A stretch of 64,000 bases of DNA. Origin: JAFDXJ01 sp039811225 (lineage in GTDB: Bacteria > Bacteroidota > Bacteroidia > Chitinophagales > Chitinophagaceae). Position numbers and translations under genes: made by a program. Location of the stretch: assembly GCA_039811225.1 (NCBI GenBank), contig JBDHYG010000002.1:62001-126000 (forward strand), in the 5' to 3' direction. Below are positions 27,643 to 37,460 of the stretch, piece by piece. Each line of letters starts with the position of its first letter. Position 1 is the first letter of the stretch. The notes beneath the pieces were generated by a model. It did not search any database. It had not been told where the DNA came from and worked only from the letters and a program-made list of their open reading frames with translations.

Positions 27643-27658
27643 CCCATTAAATTTCAAT

Positions 27659-28093
27659 ATGAAAGCACCCAGGCCATCCTATCTCTTAACGGTACTTTCC
27701 AATAAATGTCCCCGCTGCAGGGAAGGTCATATTTTTAAAACATCCAATGCGTATGCATTGAAAGGGGATGCCTACCGGGCTATGCATGACCATTGCCCCA
27801 CCTGTGGTCAACTGATCGACCTGGAAATAGGCTTTTATTACGGAACAGGTTATGTAAGTTATTTTCTTACTGTATTATTTTCAGTCATTACATTCCTGCT
27901 ATGGTGGCCTTTATTTGGAATTTCCATTTATGATAACCGGATATTTTACTGGTTAGGTGTCAATTCTGTATTACTGATTATACTTCAGCCACCGATTATC
28001 CGCTGGTCACGAAGCTTATGGCTGAGCTGGTTTGTAAAATATGACCCGGATTGGAAAATTCATCCTTACGTTCATCCGGATGAAAAGGAATAA
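27659..28093 (+). CDS. DUF983 family membrane protein with zinc-ribbon cysteines
   Basis: A 144-residue protein with two CxxC pairs in the cytoplasmic N-terminal part (NKCPRCREGHIF near residue 17 and DHCPTCGQLIDLE near residue 43) that look like a small zinc ribbon. Two or three membrane helices follow at about 60-80 and 92-110, with charged residues at the C-terminus. This matches DUF983, a widespread Bacteroidota and alphaproteobacterial family without an established function. It lies 39 bases after murF. Confidence 0.88.
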   Translation: MKAPRPSYLLTVLSNKCPRCREGHIFKTSNAYALKGDAYRAMHDHCPTCGQLIDLEIGFYYGTGYVSYFLTVLFSVITFLLWWPLFGISIYDNRIFYWLGVNSVLLIILQPPIIRWSRSLWLSWFVKYDPDWKIHPYVHPDEKE

Positions 28094-28185
28094 GAAAGGG
28101 ATTCAGAAACGAAATGCCAAAAAATTTTGATGGGCCTTTTATAAAAGAAAAAACAGCATTTACATCGCAGATTTTTTTCTGTCCA

Positions 28186-30306
28186 TTAAGAAAAGATCCG
28201 GTACACAATAAAACTAAACAGGTAAGCCAGGCCGGTCATATAAAAGAACTGGTATGCCGGCCATTTCCAACTCTTCAATTCCCGTTTCACAACCGCTAAT
28301 GTACTCATACATTGCATGGCCAGCACATAAAAGACCATTAATGACAAGGCTGTGGCAAGTGTATATACTTTGGTGCCATCAGGCCGCACAGCATTTTGCA
28401 TTTTTTCCTGGAGGGTATTGTTGTTATTGTCTTCCACACTGTAAATGGTGGCCATGGTCCCCACAAACACTTCTCTTGCGGCAAATGAAGTGATCAAGGC
28501 AATTCCAATTTTCCAATCAAATCCTATCGGTTCTATGACCGGCTCAATTGCCCTTCCCAAAATACCGGCATACGAATTTTGAAGCTTCTCAGAACCATAC
28601 TGTTTCTCTACATGCTGCTGCAGTTCGGGTGTAGTAGCCTGCCTGGCCAGCACAGCATACTTTTGATCAACAGCATGCATTTTTTCCGTTGGACCGTAAC
28701 TACTCAGGAACCAGAGCAATAAACTGATCATGATAATAATTTTCCCCGCATCCACCACAAATATTTTAGACTTGGCTACCATCGTAGCAAAAACATTCTT
28801 CCACCGGGGAACCCGATAAACAGGTAACTCAAGAATGAAAAAACTTTTTTCTTTTATCCGGATAACCCATTTCAAAATATAACTTACCAGCAAGGCTACC
28901 ACCGTACCCAATAAGTATAAGCACATCATCACCAGGCCCTGTAAACTCAGGAAACCAAAATAAAAATGATTGGGCACAACCAGGGCAATCAGGATGGTAT
29001 ATACAGGCAGCCTGGCACTACAACTCATCAAGGGTGTTACAAGAATAGTGAGCAGCCTTTCTTTTTTATTCTCAATATTCCGGGCACTCATGATTGCAGG
29101 AACAGCGCAGGCAAAACCACTGATCATGGGCATCACACTTTTTCCATTCAGGCCTACTTTACGCATAAGCTTATCACTGAGAAAACTTATCCTTGCCATA
29201 TAACCTGTATCTTCCAGGATAGTGATGAGCCCAAACAGGATCATGATTTGCGGTACAAAAACCAGTATCCCATTCAGGCCGGCGATAAATCCATTTATTA
29301 ACAGGTCGCTCCACCAGGCCGCAGGCAATAAGTTACTGAGAAACCCGGAGAGTTGGGAAAAACCCCAGTCAATGGCATTCATCGGATACTGAGCCAGCCA
29401 GAAAATACTTTGGAATAGAAAGAATAAAACCAATAATAAAATCAAATAACCCCAGATCTTATGCATGAAAAGATTGTCCAGTTTTTCCGTAAATAATTTC
29501 TTTTGCAGGGGATCCGGTTCAACCACATTTTGCTTCATGATTTTCTGGATCCGGGCATAACGCAAAACAATTTCTTCTGCCTGGGTTTTCGTGGGATTAA
29601 AATGTGTGTCTCTTTCTATTTGCTCTACTTGTTCCTGTTCAGTTTCCGTTAATGGGAAATTCTCATGATTAATCAAATAATGCTGTGCCGCATAATCACT
29701 CAATGAGGGAAAAAGTATTTTGACACCTTCTATGGCTTTGGGGGCAAAGGGTCTGACATCAATAAAATCAAACTGAGATGTAATAAAGGGATGCCTGCTT
29801 AGTTGCGCAATTACTTTTTTCAGTGGCTCTACAGTTTTTGTTTTACGCGGATTTACGACAACAACCGGAACACCCATTTCTCTTTCGAGCCCTTCAATAT
29901 CCACTTCAATACCTTTTTTGCGGGCAATGTCCATCATGGTTAGTGCTATGACCACCGGTCGTTTTAAATCAATTACCTGGCTGCAGAAAAGAAGGTTTCT
30001 TTTTAAGTTGCTGGCATCCACCAAAAGCAGGATAAGATCAGCTACTGTTTTTTTATCGGCCTGCATCATCACTTTATAAGCCACCCATTCGTCCTCCCGG
30101 CGGGGATACAGGCTATAAGTACCGGGTAGGTCGGTTATAGTAGCTTCTACATCCCTGGCTACCAGGAAATGGCCGGATTTTTTATCCACTGTAACACCGG
30201 GGAAATTACCTGTTTTCTGGTTTAATCCCGTTAATGCATTAAAGAGAGAAGACTTTCCACTGTTCGGGTTCCCAACAAGCGCGATATGTATATTTTTTTT
30301 AGACAA
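28186..30306 (-). CDS. feoB: Ferrous iron transporter FeoB
   Basis: The 706-residue protein imports Fe(II). The N-terminal GTPase domain has GNPNSGKS at 12-19, the G2 region around NFPGVTVD, DLPGTYSLYP and the TMMD-type G4 motif. A helical spacer follows, then the membrane part with two gate regions: KVGLNGKSVMPMISGFACAVPAI and a later IALITSFAAREVFVGTMATIYS. No feoA or feoC gene is adjacent, so the small SH3-like partner must be elsewhere or absent. A promoter with a TTTG/TAAATTTG pair lies upstream. It converges on the DUF983 gene. Confidence 0.95.
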   Translation of the reverse strand: MSKKNIHIALVGNPNSGKSSLFNALTGLNQKTGNFPGVTVDKKSGHFLVARDVEATITDLPGTYSLYPRREDEWVAYKVMMQADKKTVADLILLLVDASNLKRNLLFCSQVIDLKRPVVIALTMMDIARKKGIEVDIEGLEREMGVPVVVVNPRKTKTVEPLKKVIAQLSRHPFITSQFDFIDVRPFAPKAIEGVKILFPSLSDYAAQHYLINHENFPLTETEQEQVEQIERDTHFNPTKTQAEEIVLRYARIQKIMKQNVVEPDPLQKKLFTEKLDNLFMHKIWGYLILLLVLFFLFQSIFWLAQYPMNAIDWGFSQLSGFLSNLLPAAWWSDLLINGFIAGLNGILVFVPQIMILFGLITILEDTGYMARISFLSDKLMRKVGLNGKSVMPMISGFACAVPAIMSARNIENKKERLLTILVTPLMSCSARLPVYTILIALVVPNHFYFGFLSLQGLVMMCLYLLGTVVALLVSYILKWVIRIKEKSFFILELPVYRVPRWKNVFATMVAKSKIFVVDAGKIIIMISLLLWFLSSYGPTEKMHAVDQKYAVLARQATTPELQQHVEKQYGSEKLQNSYAGILGRAIEPVIEPIGFDWKIGIALITSFAAREVFVGTMATIYSVEDNNNNTLQEKMQNAVRPDGTKVYTLATALSLMVFYVLAMQCMSTLAVVKRELKSWKWPAYQFFYMTGLAYLFSFIVYRIFS

Positions 30307-30322
30307 GATTTTTCGTAGCGCG

Positions 30323-30350
30323 CAAATTTACAACCTTCCCTATTATCAAA
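30323..30350 (-). promoter_or_regulatory. Promoter for feoB
   Basis: On the minus strand TTTG at 30350-30347 is followed after 16 bases by TAAATTTG at 30330-30323, a good match to the Bacteroidota -33/-7 pattern, 16 bases before the feoB ATG. No Fur box is obvious. Confidence 0.55.
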
Positions 30351-30513
30351 TTGGAAAACCGTTGAAATATCTACACTATAAAGGGCGCATTGATTGGATT
30401 TACTGCTGCAAAAAACTAATACACCGCTATTTTAACAATTAAAATACCCTTTTGCAAAGAAAGAACGACAAAGATTTTACAATCAAAAGAAATATTACAA
30501 CTTATACAGGCCT

Positions 30514-30521
30514 TATTTTTG
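30514..30521 (+). promoter_or_regulatory. -7 promoter element for the M28 peptidase gene
   Basis: TATTTTTG matches TAnnTTTG, 23 bases before the ATG at 30545. Confidence 0.45.
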
Positions 30522-30544
30522 CAGCATATCGTAAAATATAAGTA

Positions 30545-32191
30545 ATGTATAAAAAGTTCCTGCTGTTGTTCGTTTTCCTGCCCATGCTGGTTATTGCACA
30601 ATCGAAGAAAGAAAGAAAAGCGAAAGAGAAAGCGGATAAAATCACACTGACAAATATAGAAGCACATATTAAATACCTGGCCAGTGATCAGCTCGAAGGC
30701 CGCCGGACCGGGACCCGGGGGGAAGTGCTTGCCATGGAATATATCCGCAATCAATTTGAAAAATACCATCTCCAGGCAGCCGGCACCAATGATTATATCC
30801 AGGAATTTACGATTGATGAAGGCAGGCAAATGACAGCCGGAAAAAATTATTTCCTGGTAAACGGGGATTCACTTGAATTGCGCAAAGATTATTTCCCCCT
30901 TGCTTTTTCATCCAATGGTACATTGCAGGGAGATGTCTCTCCCAGCCTGAATGAACGGGGTGAGCCCTGGTTTTTTGATTTAAAATACCTGGTGGAAGAG
31001 AATGTACATAACCCGCATTTCGATGTTTTTGATGCCATTAAAAAGGAAGCACAAAATGCGAAAAGTAAAAATGCCACAGCCCTCATTTTATATAATTCCA
31101 CTACCCTGACTGATAATGTTTTATTTAATAAAAATGACAGCTCCAACCAATTAGCCATTCCCGTTTTATACATTACGGTTGATGGCATGAAAAAATTTAT
31201 TCCGGATATCACATCGTCATATACTATTCGCAGTGAAGTGGACCTTGCCCATGCAGAGCGGAAAGCGCGGAATGTAGTTGCTTTTATCAATAACCATGCA
31301 GCGAATACCGTTATTATCGGTGCCCATTTTGACCACCTGGGCTATGGGGAAGACAATAACAGCCTCGACGGACAAGGCCAAATTCATAACGGGGCTGATG
31401 ACAATGCCAGTGGCACTGCGGCATTAATAGAGCTTTCCCGGATTTTGCAAAGCAGTAAAGCAAAAAATAATAATTATTTATTTATAGCATTTTCCGGGGA
31501 AGAGTTGGGTTTATTTGGCTCCAAATACTGGCTGGCACACCCTTCCCTGCAAATTACCCCCAATTACATGATTAATATGGATATGATCGGGCGCTATGAC
31601 TCTGCCCGTAAACTTACCATTGGCGGATATGGCACTTCACCGGTCTGGGGAAATGTTTTTACCACCACTATCGATAAAAATCTTGTAATTAAACTGGACA
31701 GTAGCGGAAGTGGCCCCAGTGATCATGCCAGTTTCTACAGGGACAGTATCCCGGTATTGTTCTTCTTTACCAACAGTCACCCGGATTATCACAAAGCCAC
31801 CGATGACTGGGATAAAATTAATTATAGCGGGGAAGTAGAAATAATTGATTACATCACACAAATTATCCAGGCAACCAATGATAAAGGAAAGCTTGGTTTC
31901 TTAAAGACACGCGATATGGAAATGCGTTCCGTATCCTTACCGGTTACCCTTGGCGTTATACCCGATTATGGCTTTACGGGTACCGGGATGCGCATTGATG
32001 GTGTAAGCAAAGGAAAAATTGCAGAGCATATTGGTTTAAAAGCCGGTGATGTGTTATTGCAACTGGGCGATTATAAATTTGTTGATGTCATGTCTTATAT
32101 GACTGCCTTGCAACATTTCAAGAAAGGGGACAAAACCACCCTGCGCATTCTCCGGGGCACGGAAGAAATGAGTTTTGATGTAACTTTCTAA
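30545..32191 (+). CDS. Secreted M28 family zinc peptidase with PDZ domain
   Basis: The 548-residue protein begins with a signal peptide (hydrophobic 4-17, cleavage after IAQ). The M28 catalytic domain shows the metal ligands and catalytic residues in order: GAHFDHLGYG, HNGADDNASGTAAL, FSGEELGLFG, INMDMIGRY and DHASFYRDSIPVLFF. A protease-associated insert lies before it. The last 100 residues (about 455-548) form a PDZ-like domain (GDVLLQLGDYKFVDV). It probably trims peptides in the periplasm or outside the cell. A second, unrelated-length M28 enzyme is encoded at 49.4 kb. Confidence 0.92.
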   Translation: MYKKFLLLFVFLPMLVIAQSKKERKAKEKADKITLTNIEAHIKYLASDQLEGRRTGTRGEVLAMEYIRNQFEKYHLQAAGTNDYIQEFTIDEGRQMTAGKNYFLVNGDSLELRKDYFPLAFSSNGTLQGDVSPSLNERGEPWFFDLKYLVEENVHNPHFDVFDAIKKEAQNAKSKNATALILYNSTTLTDNVLFNKNDSSNQLAIPVLYITVDGMKKFIPDITSSYTIRSEVDLAHAERKARNVVAFINNHAANTVIIGAHFDHLGYGEDNNSLDGQGQIHNGADDNASGTAALIELSRILQSSKAKNNNYLFIAFSGEELGLFGSKYWLAHPSLQITPNYMINMDMIGRYDSARKLTIGGYGTSPVWGNVFTTTIDKNLVIKLDSSGSGPSDHASFYRDSIPVLFFFTNSHPDYHKATDDWDKINYSGEVEIIDYITQIIQATNDKGKLGFLKTRDMEMRSVSLPVTLGVIPDYGFTGTGMRIDGVSKGKIAEHIGLKAGDVLLQLGDYKFVDVMSYMTALQHFKKGDKTTLRILRGTEEMSFDVTF

Positions 32192-32220
32192 AGACATCAG
32201 CTATCAATCTGCCAAAATGT

Positions 32221-32808
32221 TTATTGCATTGAATTGGCTGGCAATGTACTATCCGGTATGGTCAGGTAAGTATTGGGCTGTACATGCAAAATCGTATATT
32301 CACTGAAATCCTGCTTGGCGATTAGGCCCAGGCCATAGACTTCATCCCCATTGGCTTTATGTATGGATATTTTTTTATCCGTATAAAAAATTTGTTTATC
32401 GCGGTCCCAGTTCAATTCTTCACAATGCAATGTATCTTTCTTGGCCAGGTTAATAACTACGACACTATCTTTCAGCAGAACGGTACCCAGGCGGTCATAG
32501 TAGCGGCCGTATTTGGCAGTAAGCCGGCTTTCTACTTTTGTGCTGTCTGAATAAAAATCAACGCGCAGGGTTTTTGGGAATTCTATTTTTGGTGTATCCG
32601 TTTGTGTACGCCACATGATGGGTGCTGTAAGTTTTGCTTTCATTTTCCCACCCTGGCTCATGTAGCTTTCAATTTGTGTGGCTACTTCCTTACTAATTTT
32701 TTTCTGACTGAAAGCTTCCACATCTTCCATTTTGTTTTCACAGGAAAAAAAAAGGCAGCAAGTCATCATTATTGCTGCCAGGAAGGAATATGAAAATGCT
32801 TTATTCAT
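32221..32808 (-). CDS. lptC: LPS export protein LptC-like lipoprotein
   Basis: The 195-residue protein has a lipoprotein signal (FFSC, Cys near residue 23) in place of the membrane helix of E. coli LptC, then an LptC/OstA-like beta-jellyroll with the recurring pattern of short strands (SRLTAKYGRYYDRLGTVLLKDSVVVINL). LptC passes lipopolysaccharide from the LptBFG extractor to the periplasmic bridge. It is the last gene of the coaX-outer membrane protein-lptC operon and overlaps the preceding gene by 8 bases. Confidence 0.85.
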   Translation of the reverse strand: MNKAFSYSFLAAIMMTCCLFFSCENKMEDVEAFSQKKISKEVATQIESYMSQGGKMKAKLTAPIMWRTQTDTPKIEFPKTLRVDFYSDSTKVESRLTAKYGRYYDRLGTVLLKDSVVVINLAKKDTLHCEELNWDRDKQIFYTDKKISIHKANGDEVYGLGLIAKQDFSEYTILHVQPNTYLTIPDSTLPANSMQ

Positions 32809-34171
32809 ATTTACGTTTGATAAACCAGATATCGCTGAGCGAAAACGATACCGATAACCGCATGAAATTCTGGGTAAGGTTATTCACTTTTGTACCCCGC
32901 TTACCCAGTTCAAAAGCTGTATTGAGCATGGTGAACTGGTTTGTATAATTTTTCTTCCTTAAATGAAAACCAGCGCCCAGGGTAAATGCAGAAATTTTAT
33001 ACCCATTCCCATCGATGTCAAGGTAGTCTTTTCCAGTATAAAAACCAAAGCGATAAATGGCCCGGCTCCAAAATTTAGTCCCGTTAAGTGGATCCGGGGA
33101 AAATTCACCACCGGCATGAATCATCCAATTATTAACGGTGAGGTCTTTGGCATTATAAAACCGGTAATCACTCCACTGGCCGGCAGAATAGTCCACACCA
33201 AAAGCCCATTTATTGATCGTCATATAAGCATTGGATAAAACTTTATATACCATGAAACCACCTGTATAGGACAGGGGTACTTTTATATCACCCAAAATAT
33301 TTGGAATCACATATACACTGTCAATACGAACCGGCGCCCCGGAAATACCATCATATACAAATGTTTCCCGGGTCAGTTTCTGATTGGCTTTCATGGTATG
33401 GCTCAATGTAGCGCTTCCACCAAATTGGATTGAATAATTTGAGGTCACCTTGGTAGTGGGATCGGTATGGCTACCCAGCCCGATGAGGTAAGCAAATCCG
33501 GGATTTACATAAATACCCCAATAGTGGGTATTAGTTTCCGAATTAGATTTGAAATAATTATATGCTGTATCCAGGATACCAACGCGGGTCGTAATATCTT
33601 TTTTCCCAAATTCATAGCCAACATTTACACCCAGGCTAAAGTTTTTCCAACGTTTTCCAATACCACCGAATATATCATAGAGCCCCCCATTACCTTCAAA
33701 AAGATTTTGAACACTATCCTGGTTCTCTTCAAAACCACCGGGTACCGTAGTGCTTAAACTGTAACTCACATTTGCTTTTGGCCGGATACCAAAAACCATT
33801 GCCAATTCTCTTTTGCTACTCAGGGGAATTCCCAATTGCAGATAAGCCGGTTCCAGGTTAGTGGCATTATATTTTCCTACCGGGTTTGCACTGCGCAGGG
33901 AACGGGAATCCATTGAAATACCCACATCATATGTCACCAACCGGAGCGCCCCATAACTCGCCGGATTATTATTATTGATCACCTGGCCATTGAAATAAGC
34001 AGCTCCCAGGCCTCCCATACCCAATGTGGTGATACTCTGCGTGGGCTGCAAATCACCCAGGCCAAACCTGGATAAAGGGGAGTTTACCTGTGACCAGCCG
34101 GCAGTTGTAATCAGGATGAAAAGAAAAAGAAAAAAAATAAAGCGCCTACAAATTGAGTTCACTGATTGCAT
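32801..34171 (-). CDS. Outer membrane beta-barrel protein, FadL-like
   Basis: The ATG at 34171 gives a clear signal peptide (RRFIFFLFLFILITTAGWSQ), so I prefer it over the upstream start at 34231. The mature protein of about 430 residues opens with SPLSRFGLGDLQP and NNNNPASYGAL, a pattern typical of FadL/OMPP1-like barrels, then alternating hydrophobic strands with aromatic residues and a C-terminal SVSFSLSDIWF strand. It probably sits in the outer membrane; the cargo is unknown. It lies between coaX (26-base overlap with its end) and lptC, so it is translated with an LPS export gene, a recurring Bacteroidota arrangement. Confidence 0.75.
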   Translation of the reverse strand: MQSVNSICRRFIFFLFLFILITTAGWSQVNSPLSRFGLGDLQPTQSITTLGMGGLGAAYFNGQVINNNNPASYGALRLVTYDVGISMDSRSLRSANPVGKYNATNLEPAYLQLGIPLSSKRELAMVFGIRPKANVSYSLSTTVPGGFEENQDSVQNLFEGNGGLYDIFGGIGKRWKNFSLGVNVGYEFGKKDITTRVGILDTAYNYFKSNSETNTHYWGIYVNPGFAYLIGLGSHTDPTTKVTSNYSIQFGGSATLSHTMKANQKLTRETFVYDGISGAPVRIDSVYVIPNILGDIKVPLSYTGGFMVYKVLSNAYMTINKWAFGVDYSAGQWSDYRFYNAKDLTVNNWMIHAGGEFSPDPLNGTKFWSRAIYRFGFYTGKDYLDIDGNGYKISAFTLGAGFHLRKKNYTNQFTMLNTAFELGKRGTKVNNLTQNFMRLSVSFSLSDIWFIKRKYE

Positions 34172-34880
34172 ATAGTCCTTTATATATAAAATGTGGGTCT
34201 GCAAATATCTTCTTTTTGAGATGTGGGGCAAAAAAGCGGATATCGCCTCCGGTTAAAACCGCGTTAAAGTTGCGATATTTTTCTGCATAAGAATCAAGCT
34301 GGTAATTGATTTCACCCCGGATGCCCTGGATCACCCCACTCAATAAATTGGTTCGTGTATCATAACCGGTTAATGGAAAAATCGGGTGCGGCGTTACAAG
34401 AGGTAGCTTTGCCGTGAACTGATGCATCGCTTTAAACCGCATATTCATGCCGGGTGAAATGGCACCTCCCAGGAATGCACCAAATTTATCTATAAAATTA
34501 TAGGTAATACAGGAACCTAATGCGATAACCAGTGTATGTGTTCCGGGAAATGTATACACGGCTGCCGCCATCAGGGCCAGCCGGTCGGCGCCAATGGTTT
34601 CCTTTTTCCCAACAGGAATTGAAAATGGTAATTTACTCGAATGGCTAAGAAAATGATAATGGCTATGAGCCTTTAATAATTCCTCTATTGCCGGTGCATG
34701 GTGTACAACAGAGGAAAGAATTGTTTTTTGTGGTTTAATTTTTTCCAGGACCTGCTGAATGGTGGAAACCTCCATATCATTCAATATAAAAACATCCACC
34801 AGTTCCGGGCCATTGAAAACTGCATATTTAAGCCGGGTATTACCAAAGTCAAAACAAATTGTTGTATTTTGTTCACGCAT
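34146..34880 (-). CDS. coaX: Type III pantothenate kinase
   Basis: CoaX phosphorylates pantothenate in the first step of coenzyme A synthesis. The 244-residue protein has the ASKHA-fold phosphate-1 motif CFDFGNTRLKYAVF, the GADRLALMAAA motif, LGSCITYNFID and GGAISPGMNMRFKAM, all of them CoaX hallmarks. It is the first gene of the coaX-OMP-lptC operon and diverges from the PIF1-like helicase gene. Confidence 0.95.
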   Translation of the reverse strand: MREQNTTICFDFGNTRLKYAVFNGPELVDVFILNDMEVSTIQQVLEKIKPQKTILSSVVHHAPAIEELLKAHSHYHFLSHSSKLPFSIPVGKKETIGADRLALMAAAVYTFPGTHTLVIALGSCITYNFIDKFGAFLGGAISPGMNMRFKAMHQFTAKLPLVTPHPIFPLTGYDTRTNLLSGVIQGIRGEINYQLDSYAEKYRNFNAVLTGGDIRFFAPHLKKKIFADPHFIYKGLYAISELNL

Positions 34881-34963
34881 GCAAAAACAGATTCCTGTAA
34901 AATAAAGGATTGTTTTTCTATTTTAGGCGTGCCAGGCAAAATCAACTTAAATCTACCGTGGAA

Positions 34964-37438
34964 ATGGCGGAGACAACTCCATTATTGCAAATCGCTGAAG
35001 ATTTTATTCAATATACCGATTGCCCCGTCTTTTTATCTGGGAAAGCCGGGACAGGGAAAACAACTTTCCTGAAACATATCAAACAACACACTCATAAATC
35101 TTGTGTCGTGGTTGCACCCACCGGTGTGGCGGCCATTAATGCCGGCGGAATGACCATCCATTCCTTTTTACAATTGCCCTTTTCTCCTTTTATTCCGGCT
35201 ACCAATGCTTTTAACCAAACTTCACCGGCCGTAGATAAACACCAGTTACTGGGAAAAATAAAATACACAAAAGACCGGATCCAACTCCTGCAACAATTAG
35301 AGTTACTCGTTATAGATGAAATCAGCATGGTTCGTTGTGACCTGTTGGATGAGATAGACCTGGTACTTCGGTATTTCAGGAAAAAGGAAGAACTACCTTT
35401 TGGCGGGGTACAGGTCTTACTGATTGGAGATCTTTTGCAATTGGCCCCGGTAGCGAAAAGGGAAGAATGGGAATTGCTGTCCCCATTTTATGACAGCCCA
35501 TATTTTTTTTCGAGCAGGGTCTGGAAAATGCAACCTGTCATACATATCGAATTGCAGGCTGTGTACCGGCAAAAGAACCCGGCGTTCATCGATATCCTGA
35601 ACCGCGTACGTAATAATAACCTGGATGAAAAAAGTATCGAATTATTAAGAGAAGCTTACCAGCCCACATTTGAACCGCCCAAGCATGAGCATTATATAAC
35701 CCTTACTACACATAACAAAACGGCCGATGCCATCAATGAAAAAGCTTTACAAAAAATTGCTCAACCGGTACACCGCCTCCAGGCAATTATTGAAGGAGAA
35801 TTTCAAGAACATATTTATCCTGCCGACAGCAATTTGCTTTTAAAAAAATCGGCCCAGGTTATGTTCCTGAAAAATGATACGGCCACACCCAAAAAATATT
35901 ATAATGGCAAGGTAGGGGTCATTGAAGAAATCACGGACGATAAAATAATTGTACGATGTGATGATACAAGCATCCAGGTAAAAAAGGAAAAATGGAATAA
36001 TGTCCGTTATCGCTTAAATGCAGCCACACAGCAAATGGAGGAAGAAGTGATTGGCTGTTTTACGCAATTCCCTTTACGGCTTGCCTGGGCTATCACCATT
36101 CATAAAAGCCAGGGCCTGACTTTTGAAAAAGTAATGATAGATCCCGGTGCGGCATTTGCTCCCGGCCAGGTATATGTAGCTCTTTCGCGTTGTACTTCGC
36201 TCGAGGGGATGGTACTATTAAGCCCGATAAATTTCCGCGGCCTGGGATGCGACCCGGTAGTACAGGCTTTTCTTTCAGAAGTGGATACCATAACCAGCTT
36301 ACAGAAAACACTGGCTGATAAAAAAAGTAACCAGGAAAAAAATATCATAACCCAGCTTTTTTCATTCACCCAAAATGCTCTTGCCGGTAAGGCCTTGATA
36401 CAATGGGTGATGGATAATAAAAACGTTTTAAACCGCCAGGCGCCGGAATGGGCGACAACAGTGGAAAATAAATTAGAGGAAATTTCAAAAGTTTTGCTGC
36501 GTTTTCAACCTGAATTACAACGATACTTACAGGATGCAATACCCATAAGCCGACATACGGTTCTATTACAAAGGCTGCAGTCTGCTGCTGTGTATTTCAT
36601 CCATGCTTTTGAACAGCTCATTCATTTATTAGAACAATCACCCGTTCAAACGGATAATAAAGCAATAGCACAAAAATTTCAAGCCAATTTTGAAGAATTT
36701 TATGAAGGAATTTTTTTGCAAAAACATCTGTTGCAAAGTTGCCAAGCAAATTTTTCCCCGGATCAGTATTATTCACTGAAAAAAAATTATCAGCGACCCG
36801 CTTTCCATGTCAACCCAATCTCTTCATCCGCAAAAACAACCTATACATCCTCACATCCTGTTTTATATAAACGACTGATCCAATTAAGGAACCAGTTAGC
36901 TGATGAGAAAAAGCTGCCGGTGTATCGTATTGCTTCATTTAAAACCATGGAGGAAATGATAACCTTTCTTCCGCAGCGTAAAGAAGCTTTACAGCATATT
37001 TCCGGTTTTGGAAAAATAAAAACAAACCAGTTTGGTGATCATTTTATTCAACTCATTCGAACCTATTGTGAAGAAAATAATATAGCTGCACCGGAAATGA
37101 ATTTCCCCGAAAAGAAGAAAAAAGAAAAGAAAGAAACCAAGCCTCATTCCCGGGATGAAAGCTGGCAACTTTTCCGGGATGGCCTACGGCCACAGGAAAT
37201 TGCTATCCGGCGAAACCTCACCATAGAAACGATCCAGGGGCATTTGGCCTATTTTGTCCGCGAAGGGAAATTAGACGTAACGGCATTGCTTTCGCAGGAA
37301 AAATTGAAAAAAATTGAAGGCCAGTTTCTCCGTGATACCCAACAAAACATAGGTACATTAAAATCAAAACTGGGATCTGCCATCAGCTACGGGGAAATTA
37401 CCATTGCCCTGGCCCATCTACGTAAAACTGAAAAATAA
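34964..37438 (+). CDS. PIF1-like helicase with HRDC-like and helix-turn-helix C-terminal domains
   Basis: ATG at 34964 (MAETTPLLQI) is chosen over the TTG at 34910; it yields 824 residues. The SF1B helicase core has GKAGTGKTT at about 26-34, VIDEISMVR, LLIGDLLQLAPV and a C-terminal AITIHKSQGLTF and VALSRCTS. After the core come an HRDC-like stretch (about 640-710, LPVYRIASFKTMEEMITFLP) and a helix-turn-helix region (RPQEIAIRRNLTIETIQGHLAYFVREGKLD), both more familiar from RecQ helicases. It probably unwinds 5'-tailed duplexes or G-rich structures. Confidence 0.9.
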   Translation: MAETTPLLQIAEDFIQYTDCPVFLSGKAGTGKTTFLKHIKQHTHKSCVVVAPTGVAAINAGGMTIHSFLQLPFSPFIPATNAFNQTSPAVDKHQLLGKIKYTKDRIQLLQQLELLVIDEISMVRCDLLDEIDLVLRYFRKKEELPFGGVQVLLIGDLLQLAPVAKREEWELLSPFYDSPYFFSSRVWKMQPVIHIELQAVYRQKNPAFIDILNRVRNNNLDEKSIELLREAYQPTFEPPKHEHYITLTTHNKTADAINEKALQKIAQPVHRLQAIIEGEFQEHIYPADSNLLLKKSAQVMFLKNDTATPKKYYNGKVGVIEEITDDKIIVRCDDTSIQVKKEKWNNVRYRLNAATQQMEEEVIGCFTQFPLRLAWAITIHKSQGLTFEKVMIDPGAAFAPGQVYVALSRCTSLEGMVLLSPINFRGLGCDPVVQAFLSEVDTITSLQKTLADKKSNQEKNIITQLFSFTQNALAGKALIQWVMDNKNVLNRQAPEWATTVENKLEEISKVLLRFQPELQRYLQDAIPISRHTVLLQRLQSAAVYFIHAFEQLIHLLEQSPVQTDNKAIAQKFQANFEEFYEGIFLQKHLLQSCQANFSPDQYYSLKKNYQRPAFHVNPISSSAKTTYTSSHPVLYKRLIQLRNQLADEKKLPVYRIASFKTMEEMITFLPQRKEALQHISGFGKIKTNQFGDHFIQLIRTYCEENNIAAPEMNFPEKKKKEKKETKPHSRDESWQLFRDGLRPQEIAIRRNLTIETIQGHLAYFVREGKLDVTALLSQEKLKKIEGQFLRDTQQNIGTLKSKLGSAISYGEITIALAHLRKTEK

Positions 37439-37460
37439 GATTAAAGACAATGACCTTTCT

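Noticed and set aside
28186..30306. Missing feoA as a sign of gene loss
   Set aside because: FeoA may be encoded elsewhere or fused in other species; FeoB is intact with a normal promoter, so nothing here shows decay.
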